Notes under the pieces: generated by a model
The model's input: only the letters and a program-made list of their open reading frames with translations
Database searches by the model: none
Told to the model about the DNA's origin: nothing
Assembly (NCBI GenBank): GCA_964571695.1
Contig: CAZNDG010000043.1
Location: 1 to 22,850, forward strand
Direction of reading: 5' to 3'
DNA length: 22,850 nucleotides
Origin: UBA8958 sp964571695
GTDB taxonomy: Bacteria; Desulfobacterota; Syntrophia; Syntrophales; UBA8958
Program-made: the position numbers and the translations under genes
Part shown: one piece after another, positions 1-5,900 of the stretch
How the letters are laid out: the number at the start of each line of letters is the position of its first letter
Position numbering within the stretch: position 1 is the stretch's first letter

Positions 1-54
1 AAACATTTGATTCGCCGCTTGCGAACCATTTTTCCGCAGTTATGCAAAGCTCTC
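1..54 (+). repeat. Right end of a MITE-like 167-bp repeat (copy 1, cut by window edge)
   Basis: These 54 bases match the last 54 bases of the two full copies at 1906-2072 and 15350-15516, ending in the same GCTCTC terminus. The rest of the copy lies outside the window, so the left target duplication cannot be checked. It lies downstream of the purN stop. Confidence 0.85.
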
Positions 55-62
55 TAATCACC

Positions 63-130
63 ATCACGAAACGGCGACAAATTATATTCGCTGCTTGCGA
101 ACCATTTTTCCGCGGTCACGCAAAACTATC
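63..130 (+). repeat. Older, diverged partial copy of the same repeat
   Basis: The stretch follows the right half of the 167-bp element with many substitutions. Shared blocks include ACGGCGA, TTGCGAACCATTTTTCCGC and GCAAA near the end. It begins just after copy 1, so copy 1 either inserted into this older element or lies in tandem with it. It ends seven bases before the purN stop codon and may form part of the purN 3' hairpin region. Confidence 0.7.
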
Positions 131-136
131 GAGACA

Positions 137-799
137 TCAATCCGGGAGTGGGGGATTGTGCTGTGCCCGGATATCCCTCCCGCGGTTTTCTTTGAGCAAC
201 ACCTTGCGGCCTCGCACTTTTAGGCGATCTTCCGCATACCACTGAATGGCCTGGGAATATATTTTATGCTCCTCCCGGAGGATCCGGGCGGCCAGGCTTT
301 CTTCATCGTCTTCATCATAAACCGGGACCACGGCCTGGACAATTATCGGGCCCGTGTCCACGCCGCCGTCGGCAAAATGGACCGTACAACCGGAAAATCG
401 GACGCCATAGTCCAAGGCCTGCTTCTGGACGTGCAGACCGGGGAATGCGGGGAGGAGCGCCGGATGGATATTCATGATCCGCATGGGAAACGCGGCGAGG
501 AAGCATTCCGTGAGGATCCTCATGAAACCGGCCATGACTACCAGTTCCACATTATAGGAGTTGAGGATGTCGATCAAATGACGGTCGAAATCGTTCCGGG
601 AAGCGTAGTCACGATGATCTGCCACGATCGCCGGGACATTATGCTGCCGGCATCGCTGCATGGCAAAGGCATCGACATTGTTGCTGATCACGATGCTTAT
701 CTTTGCATCCAGACGGCCAGCTTCGATGTTGTCGATGATCGCTTGGAGATTGGAGCCGCCGCCTGAAACGAGGACGCCGAGTTTGAGCTTGTTTTTCAT
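137..799 (-). CDS. purN: Phosphoribosylglycinamide formyltransferase (GART, folate-dependent)
   Basis: This cytoplasmic enzyme transfers a formyl group from 10-formyl-tetrahydrofolate to GAR in the third step of purine synthesis. The 220-residue protein has the N-terminal phosphate-binding loop VSGGGSNLQAI (about residues 11-21). The catalytic set is also present: Asn110 and His112 in MNIHPALLPAFPG, and Asp148 in GGVDTGP. The last 20 or so residues are a polar tail beyond the usual family end. The ATG overlaps the purM stop as ATGA, so the pair is probably translationally coupled and co-transcribed. The stop codon lies close to repeat copies at 1-130, and I see no classical terminator apart from that repeat. 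Confidence 0.96.
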   Translation of the reverse strand: MKNKLKLGVLVSGGGSNLQAIIDNIEAGRLDAKISIVISNNVDAFAMQRCRQHNVPAIVADHRDYASRNDFDRHLIDILNSYNVELVVMAGFMRILTECFLAAFPMRIMNIHPALLPAFPGLHVQKQALDYGVRFSGCTVHFADGGVDTGPIIVQAVVPVYDEDDEESLAARILREEHKIYSQAIQWYAEDRLKVRGRKVLLKENRGRDIRAQHNPPLPD

Positions 800-1842
800 A
801 GGTCCGTAAACTGAACCGACGCTCCTTGCTCCGAGCGTTTTTCGATGTGACCGATGCAGAACGGATGCTCACCGAACATGGCGATTCTCTCCAAGACCTC
901 GTCCCGATCTCCTTCGGAAACGACGATCATCATCCCCACCCCCATATTGAACACGCGCCACATCTCCATTTCCTCCACCTTGCCCAGAGCGCGCAAGAGG
1001 GAAAATATGGGCGGCAACGGCCAGCTTTGCCGGTAAACCACGGCCTTGCATGGTCCCGGTACGATGCGGGGGATATTGTCGAGGAAACCTCCGCCGGTAA
1101 TATGTACCAAGCCCTTGATATTGAAACTTTTTATCAATTTGAGCAGGGATTTTACGTAGATCCGGGTGGGCTTGAGGAGCTCTTCGCCGATGGAAACATC
1201 CAGTTCGGCCAGCCGGTCTGCTGGTTTCAGATTTGCTATGTGGAAGACGATCTTTCGGGCCAAAGAATAACCGTTGCTATGCAGGCCGCTGGAGGCCAGG
1301 CCGATGATGCTGTCGCCGACGCCGATTCCCGATCCGTCGATGATTCTATCGCTATTCACGACGCCGACACAAAATCCCGCCAGATCATATTCACCCTCCG
1401 GGTAAAAACCGGGCATTTCCGCCGTTTCCCCGCCGATGAGGGCGCAACCGGCGTCGAGGCATCCCTGGACAATTCCCCGGACGATGTCGATTCCCGTCTC
1501 GATGCCGATCTTGCCCGTCGCCAGGTAATCGAGGAAGAACAAGGGCTCCGCTCCCTGGACGATAACATCGTTGACACACATAGCCACCAGATCGATGCCG
1601 ATGGTGTCATGACGATTCATCATCTGAGCGATCTTGAGTTTGGTCCCTACTCCGTCGGTGGACGAGACGAGGACGGGATCGGGGGTCCGGTTTAGATCGA
1701 GATGAAAAAGACCTCCGAAACCGCCGATCCGGCCCATAACCTCTTTACGGGCGGTGCCGCTTACGAGCGGTTTGATTCTCTCCACAAATAGATTGGCCTG
1801 ATCGATATCCACGCCGGCCTGCCGATAGGTTGTTGTCATCAT
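796..1842 (-). CDS. purM: Phosphoribosylformylglycinamidine cyclo-ligase (AIR synthetase)
   Basis: The enzyme makes aminoimidazole ribonucleotide from FGAM and ATP, the fifth step of purine synthesis. The ATP-binding and dimer-core motifs are present: SSTDGVGTKLKIA, GGETAEMPGFYPEG and SGLHSNGYSL, with the C-terminal HITGGGFLDNIPRI and FNMGVGM blocks. Length (348 residues from this start) matches the family. Three ATG codons are available, at 1848, 1842 and 1839. The Shine-Dalgarno-like AAAGGA ends five bases before 1842 and abuts 1848, so 1842 (or 1839) is preferred. The gene is divergent from hom, and a mobile repeat begins 64 bases upstream of this start. Confidence 0.96.
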   Translation of the reverse strand: MMTTTYRQAGVDIDQANLFVERIKPLVSGTARKEVMGRIGGFGGLFHLDLNRTPDPVLVSSTDGVGTKLKIAQMMNRHDTIGIDLVAMCVNDVIVQGAEPLFFLDYLATGKIGIETGIDIVRGIVQGCLDAGCALIGGETAEMPGFYPEGEYDLAGFCVGVVNSDRIIDGSGIGVGDSIIGLASSGLHSNGYSLARKIVFHIANLKPADRLAELDVSIGEELLKPTRIYVKSLLKLIKSFNIKGLVHITGGGFLDNIPRIVPGPCKAVVYRQSWPLPPIFSLLRALGKVEEMEMWRVFNMGVGMMIVVSEGDRDEVLERIAMFGEHPFCIGHIEKRSEQGASVQFTDL

Positions 1843-1879
1843 TATCATCCTTTAGTGATTAGTGATCTTGACTGCATGG

Positions 1880-2096
1880 AAAGCGAAGCTTAATGTTCAT
1901 AAAGCGAGACCTTTGAAAAATGGTTTCGCCGCGGCTCAGAAATCTTTTTCGCCTCTGAATGGGTATCGTATAAACCTTATTCATTACCAAGCGTTAAGTT
2001 CAATCACGCAACGGCGAAAAACATTTGATTCGCCGCTTGCGAACCATTTTTCCGCAGTTATGCAAAGCTCTCAAAGCGAAGCTTAATGCTCATAAA
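1880..2096 (+). repeat. 21-bp tandem repeat interrupted by the MITE insertion
   Basis: A 21-bp unit starting AAAGCGAAGCTTAATG lies at 1880-1900 and again at 2073-2093, with one T/C difference. If the 167-bp element and one 5-bp duplication (AAAGC) are removed, the two units become an exact head-to-tail tandem. The element therefore inserted at the start of the second unit. Related 22-bp sequences occur at 8365-8386 and 8417-8438. Confidence 0.7.
1906..2072 (+). mobile_element. MITE-like non-coding element, full copy 2 (167 bp)
   Basis: The element starts GAGACCTTTG and ends CAAAGCTCTC, giving imperfect terminal inverted repeats. Its arms (about 1906-1953 and 2013-2072) pair over most of their length, with an extra 11 bases in the right arm. 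A perfect 5-bp direct duplication, AAAGC, flanks it (1901-1905 and 2073-2077). It differs from the copy at 15350-15516 at only three positions and has the same length. No transposase or credible reading frame lies inside, so it would need a transposase supplied elsewhere. It occupies most of the purM-hom divergent spacer. Confidence 0.85.
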
Positions 2097-2120
2097 TGGA
2101 AAAATTGTCAACCGGGCTGG

Positions 2121-2151
2121 TTAGCGATTCCATAGCTTAATAAGTCGCTAA
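2121..2151. promoter_or_regulatory. Inverted repeat upstream of hom, candidate operator or hairpin
   Basis: TTAGCGA at 2121-2127 is repeated in inverted form as TCGCTAA at 2145-2151, with a 17-base centre. It lies about 37 bases upstream of the candidate hom -35 box. It is reminiscent of operators bound by dimeric repressors but matches no named box that I recognise (CIRCE has longer arms and a 9-base centre). Confidence 0.35.
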
Positions 2152-2187
2152 AGTCAATTGATGCCTGCTTGCCAACGGGAATTTGTT

Positions 2188-2214
2188 TTGACAAATGTAC
2201 GCCGCTATTATAAA
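2188..2214 (+). promoter_or_regulatory. Candidate sigma-70-type promoter for hom
   Basis: A perfect TTGACA lies at 2188-2193 and TATAAA at 2209-2214. The 15-base spacer is shorter than ideal. Transcription would begin near 2221, about 25 bases before the hom ATG, and could read the whole hom-iorB run. Confidence 0.5.
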
Positions 2215-2246
2215 AACGCAAAAAATCAAATTCGGGATGTCCGGCC

Positions 2247-3557
2247 ATGAAGACAATTACATTGGGAGTGATAGGATTCGGAACCATCGGCTCCGGGGTG
2301 GTAAAATTGTTGCGGGAAAGCGGCGACATTATCGAAAAGCGTCTCGGCGCAAAGATATATCTGAAGAAAATCGCTGATCTGGACATAACTACGCCCCGAG
2401 TGGTTTCCTTACCTCCGGAGCTCATGACCACCGAGGCGGCGCAGATTCTCGATGATCCGGATATCGATATCGTCATCGAACTTATGGGCGGTTATGAACC
2501 GGCGCGTTCCTTCATCCTCACGGCCCTAAAAAAAGGGAAGCATGTCGTAACCGCCAACAAGGCCCTCCTGGCCACCTACGGCAATGAGGTGTTCCAGACT
2601 GCTGACCGCAATAATGTGGATATCCGTTTCGAGGCCAGCGTCGGCGGGACGATACCCATCATCAAGACCCTCAAGGAATCGCTGGTCGGGAACCGGATCG
2701 ATTCCTTCATGGCGATCATGAACGGGACATCCAACTATATCCTCTCGAAGATGACAGATGAAGAAAAACCCTTCGATGTCGTCCTGAAAGAGGCGCAGGC
2801 GCTGGGTTTTGCCGAAGCGGATCCGACTTTCGACATCGAGGGCATAGATACGGCTCACAAACTGGCGATCGCCCTTTCCCTGGCCTACGGGAAGCGGGTG
2901 GACATCGGCGATATCCATCGGGAGGGAATATCGGGGATCAGCATGCAAGACATAGATTTTGCAAGGGAATTCGGATATCGAATTAAACTGCTGGCCTTGG
3001 CGTTCGCCCGCGGGGAATGGGTAGAGGCGCGAATTCATCCCACGATGATTCCAGTTGATGCGATGCTGGCCAATGTAAACAGTAATTTCAACGCCTTTCA
3101 TATTATCGGCAGTTCATCCGGACCGGTATTCCTCTATGGTCAGGGGGCGGGTATGATGCCTACGGCCAGTGCGGTAATAAGCGACATCATCGACATCGCC
3201 CGAGGGATGCTCCACGGGGTAAGTCGCCTCGTTCCCTACCGTACCCTGGGCGAAGACATAATCGACGACATCCGGCTCATCCCCTTTCCGGAGATCAGAA
3301 CGAACTATTATTTCCGTTTTATGGCCGCCGACAAGGCCGGTGTGCTGTCAAAGATAAGTGGCATCCTTGGAGAAATGAACATCAGCATTGCCTCGGTCAT
3401 CCAGAAGGGTAGGAAGAAGGATGGAGCGGTGCCGGTCGTAATGACGACGCACAAGGCCAGGGAGCGGGACGTTCGGGAGGCCTTGGCAAAGATAGACCGT
3501 CTGGATGTGGTCCATGAACCTACCGCGTTGATACGCATCGAGGATGAGAGGTTATGA
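2247..3557 (+). CDS. hom: Homoserine dehydrogenase with C-terminal ACT domain
   Basis: The enzyme reduces aspartate semialdehyde to homoserine, the branch step towards threonine and methionine. The 436-residue protein has an N-terminal nucleotide-binding loop GVIGFGTIGSGVV (residues 7-19). The dinucleotide domain includes VTANKALLA with Lys105. The catalytic domain carries FAEADPTFDIEGIDTAHK, with the conserved Asp and Lys205 of the family. An ACT domain follows from about residue 352 and suggests feedback control, typically by threonine. Upstream are a strong -35 box and a weak ribosome site. The stop overlaps the next gene as ATGA, which argues for coupled translation with the ApgM-family gene. 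Confidence 0.96.
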   Translation: MKTITLGVIGFGTIGSGVVKLLRESGDIIEKRLGAKIYLKKIADLDITTPRVVSLPPELMTTEAAQILDDPDIDIVIELMGGYEPARSFILTALKKGKHVVTANKALLATYGNEVFQTADRNNVDIRFEASVGGTIPIIKTLKESLVGNRIDSFMAIMNGTSNYILSKMTDEEKPFDVVLKEAQALGFAEADPTFDIEGIDTAHKLAIALSLAYGKRVDIGDIHREGISGISMQDIDFAREFGYRIKLLALAFARGEWVEARIHPTMIPVDAMLANVNSNFNAFHIIGSSSGPVFLYGQGAGMMPTASAVISDIIDIARGMLHGVSRLVPYRTLGEDIIDDIRLIPFPEIRTNYYFRFMAADKAGVLSKISGILGEMNISIASVIQKGRKKDGAVPVVMTTHKARERDVREALAKIDRLDVVHEPTALIRIEDERL

Positions 3558-4783
3558 TGAAGTACATCGTCTTGCTTGGTGACGGCATGGCCGACTATCC
3601 CCTGGATCGGCTGGGAGGCAAGACCCCTCTGGAGGCGGCACGGACCCCGCACATGGATTTTTTGGCCCGTGAGGGGATCCTGGGCCTGGTGGACACCATC
3701 CCCCAAGGCTTCAAGGCGGGAAGCGACGTGGCCAATCTTTCCGTCCTCGGTTATGACCCCGCTACCTGTTATTCGGGACGCGGGCCCCTGGAGGCAGCAA
3801 ATATGGGCGTCGCCCTCGGACCCCGGGACATTGCCTTCCGCTGTAATCTAATTACCCTTGGGGATGGCGGTGATCCGACCATGGACGATTTCACCGCCGG
3901 TCATATCACCAGCGTAGAGGCGGCGGAGATCATCGCCTCCCTACACGATGCCCTGGGAAATGACGAGTTCCAGTTCTTTCCGGGGGTAAGTTATCGCCAT
4001 CTCTTCGTCTGGCGCAATGGTGTTGCGGAAATGCAGACCACGCCGCCCCACGACATCACCGGACAAAAGACCAACACTTACCTGCCTGTAGGACCGGGTA
4101 GCCGGACCGCCGTTGACATGATGAGGCTGGCTAAAGACATCTTGGCGTCCCATCCGGTTAACGAGGCCCGAAAGCGGGAGGGAAAGCAACCGGCCAATGC
4201 CGTCTGGCTGTGGGGTCAAGGCCGGGCGCCGCAAATGGTAAAGCTTACGGATCGATACGGATTCCGGGGCGGCGTGATCTCCGCGGTAGATCTCCTCAAC
4301 GGCATCGGAGTCTATGCCGGTCTCCAGCCGTTGCGAGTGGAAGGGGCCACCGGCTATACCAATACCAATTACCGCGGCAAGGCGGAGCGAGCACTGGTGG
4401 CGCTACAGGATCTGGATTTTGTTTTTGTCCATGTGGAGGCGCCGGATGAGATGGGACACGAGGGAAATCTACCCGGTAAAATCAAGGCTATCGAGGATTT
4501 CGACAACCTGGTGGTAGGAACGGTCCTCAAGGGGATGCCCGGCTTCGGCGCGGTGCGCATCCTGGTCCTGAGCGATCATCCCACCCCAATCAGCATCCGT
4601 ACACATGCCGCCGATCCCAGCCCCTTTGCCGCATATTCAACCGTTGAAAACGAAAACCGGTCTTCCGGCCGGAGCTACGGAGAGGCAACGGCCCGTAAAG
4701 CCGGCCGGCTGGTAACCCCCGGCAGCGATCTCATGGATCTATTCATCTCGCCAGGAAGGCCATTCTTTGATAAACCGCACTAA
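3554..4783 (+). CDS. apgM: ApgM-family phosphoglycerate mutase homologue, proposed homoserine kinase
   Basis: The 409-residue protein belongs to the alkaline phosphatase superfamily, archaeal-type 2,3-bisphosphoglycerate-independent phosphoglycerate mutases. Visible metal and catalytic positions are Asp10 (LLGDGMAD), the nucleophile-type Ser57 in KAGSDVANLSVLGYDP, Asp298 and His302 in APDEMGHEG, Asp341-His342 in LSDHPTP, and His351. A subgroup encoded next to hom in genomes lacking thrB has been annotated as a proposed homoserine kinase, and the 4-base overlap with hom fits that role. Sequence alone cannot separate the two activities. The start is the first of two adjacent ATG codons. The 3' end overlaps the following thioesterase gene by 17 bases. 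Confidence 0.9.
   Translation: MMKYIVLLGDGMADYPLDRLGGKTPLEAARTPHMDFLAREGILGLVDTIPQGFKAGSDVANLSVLGYDPATCYSGRGPLEAANMGVALGPRDIAFRCNLITLGDGGDPTMDDFTAGHITSVEAAEIIASLHDALGNDEFQFFPGVSYRHLFVWRNGVAEMQTTPPHDITGQKTNTYLPVGPGSRTAVDMMRLAKDILASHPVNEARKREGKQPANAVWLWGQGRAPQMVKLTDRYGFRGGVISAVDLLNGIGVYAGLQPLRVEGATGYTNTNYRGKAERALVALQDLDFVFVHVEAPDEMGHEGNLPGKIKAIEDFDNLVVGTVLKGMPGFGAVRILVLSDHPTPISIRTHAADPSPFAAYSTVENENRSSGRSYGEATARKAGRLVTPGSDLMDLFISPGRPFFDKPH
4753..4759 (+). promoter_or_regulatory. Ribosome binding site that fixes a TTG start
   Basis: AGGAAGG lies inside the end of the apgM-type gene, seven bases before the TTG at 4767. The first in-frame ATG comes only after the catalytic Asp of the thioesterase, so this site and the TTG decide the start. 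Confidence 0.75.
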
Positions 4784-5174
4784 GATCCGGGTAATCTACG
4801 CCGATACCGATGCCATGGGCATCGTCTATCATACGAACTACATAAAGTGGTTCGAGGTGGGGAGAACGGAACTGTTCCGCGACTTGGGCATCGTCTATGC
4901 GGAATGGGCCGCGGAGGGTATCAGTCTCCCCCTCACCCGGGCGTACTGCCATTATCTGCTCCCGGCCCGCTACGATGACATGGTCTGGGTGGAGACGGAA
5001 CTCGCATACCTGAAGCGGGCGAGCCTCAAATTTCGAAACATAATACGCAATGAAGAAAAAAAGCAGATCCTCGCGACGGGATATACCGTCCATGCCTGCC
5101 TGAACCGGGAAGGCAAGATCAGCCGCATCCCGAAGAAAATGGCGGTCATGATCATCAGAGGTATACAAACTTAA
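4767..5174 (+). CDS. ybgC: YbgC/FadM-family acyl-CoA thioesterase (hotdog fold)
   Basis: The 135-residue protein matches the single-domain 4HBT hotdog family in length. The N-terminal motif YADTDAMGIVYHTNYIKW contains the catalytic Asp (about residue 15) and the Tyr-His pair characteristic of YbgC and 4-hydroxybenzoyl-CoA thioesterases. It should hydrolyse acyl-CoA in the cytoplasm; the chain specificity is not visible. The TTG start is chosen because AGGAAGG lies seven bases upstream and any later start would lose the active site. It overlaps the previous gene by 17 bases and is followed 14 bases later by the TPR gene, so it is part of the same transcript. Outside this run, ybgC genes usually sit with tol-pal, which is not seen here. 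Confidence 0.88.
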   Translation: MINRTKIRVIYADTDAMGIVYHTNYIKWFEVGRTELFRDLGIVYAEWAAEGISLPLTRAYCHYLLPARYDDMVWVETELAYLKRASLKFRNIIRNEEKKQILATGYTVHACLNREGKISRIPKKMAVMIIRGIQT

Positions 5175-5188
5175 AAAAGGGGAGGAAT

Positions 5189-5869
5189 ATGGCAAGCAAG
5201 ACTAATCAGCAGGAGATACTGGCGCCGGACAAATTTCAGGTATTTCTTGAAACATCGAGAGATTTCATCTTGACTCACAAAACGAACATAGTGGTGGGGA
5301 CAACGGTCGTGATATTGATCATCGCCATGGTTGCCGGCTGGGCCTACTGGCGGCAGGCCGAGGAGACCATGGCCACTAATTTCTACAATCAGGCCGTCCT
5401 GACCAATTCCCGCCTGGCCGTGATGAACCAGGATGTAGCGGCCGCCGTTAAGCCGTTTCAGGAAGTGACGGCCAAGTATCCCGGCAGCAAGGCCGCCATT
5501 CTTTCTCAGTACCGGATCGGCAATGCTTATCTGAACGCCGGCAGGAACGATGAGGCGATAATGTCCTTCCAGGCATATCTGCAGGGGAAAAGCGGTGATA
5601 ACGAGTTGACTGCCCTTGCCTACAACGGCCTCGGCTACAGTTATGAGGCCAAGGGAGATTTCAAACTCGCCTTGAACAACTATGAGAAGGCCCTGCAATC
5701 CCGAGCGGGTGGACCTTTCGGCGGCGATATCCTGGCCGGTATGGCCCGGTGTTACGAGGGAATGCAGAACAAGGACAAGGCCAGGGAATATTACCGGCAG
5801 GCCATGGAGAAGGTTCAGGATCCCACGCTGAAAATGCTGATCGGCCGGAGATTGGCAATGCTGGGTTAA
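5189..5869 (+). CDS. Membrane-anchored tetratricopeptide repeat protein (YfgM/TPR_21-like)
   Basis: A 226-residue protein with a charged N-terminus, one hydrophobic segment at about residues 34-53 (VVGTTVVILIIAMVAGWAYW) and a periplasm- or cytoplasm-facing helical domain. At least three TPR-like helix pairs follow: around SQYRIGNAYLNAGRNDEAI, ALAYNGLGYSYEAKGDFKLAL and AGMARCYEGMQNKDKAREY. The layout resembles YfgM-type ancillary factors of the secretion and envelope folding machinery, but no specific partner can be named. It has a strong ribosome site, GGGGAGG at 5179-5185. It lies between the thioesterase and iorA, with 14-base and 31-base gaps. Confidence 0.8.
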   Translation: MASKTNQQEILAPDKFQVFLETSRDFILTHKTNIVVGTTVVILIIAMVAGWAYWRQAEETMATNFYNQAVLTNSRLAVMNQDVAAAVKPFQEVTAKYPGSKAAILSQYRIGNAYLNAGRNDEAIMSFQAYLQGKSGDNELTALAYNGLGYSYEAKGDFKLALNNYEKALQSRAGGPFGGDILAGMARCYEGMQNKDKAREYYRQAMEKVQDPTLKMLIGRRLAMLG

Positions 5870-5900
5870 TCGAAAATGGGAGAGGGAGATAGGGGATGAT

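Noticed and set aside
1..130. Repeated blocks that could suggest a CRISPR array
   Set aside because: Only two unequal copies of the same element end are present, one of them degraded. There is no regular repeat-spacer pattern and no cas gene.
826..1695. Long plus-strand open frame opposite purM (289 codons)
   Set aside because: It is a shadow of purM, rich in Asp, His and Arg from antisense reading, with no ribosome site and no family resemblance. purM itself has clear family motifs on the minus strand.
1906..2086. Possible small protein encoded across the mobile repeat (74 codons from 1862)
   Set aside because: The frame runs through the non-coding element and both flanking repeats, and its counterpart in copy 3 is not kept as a gene.
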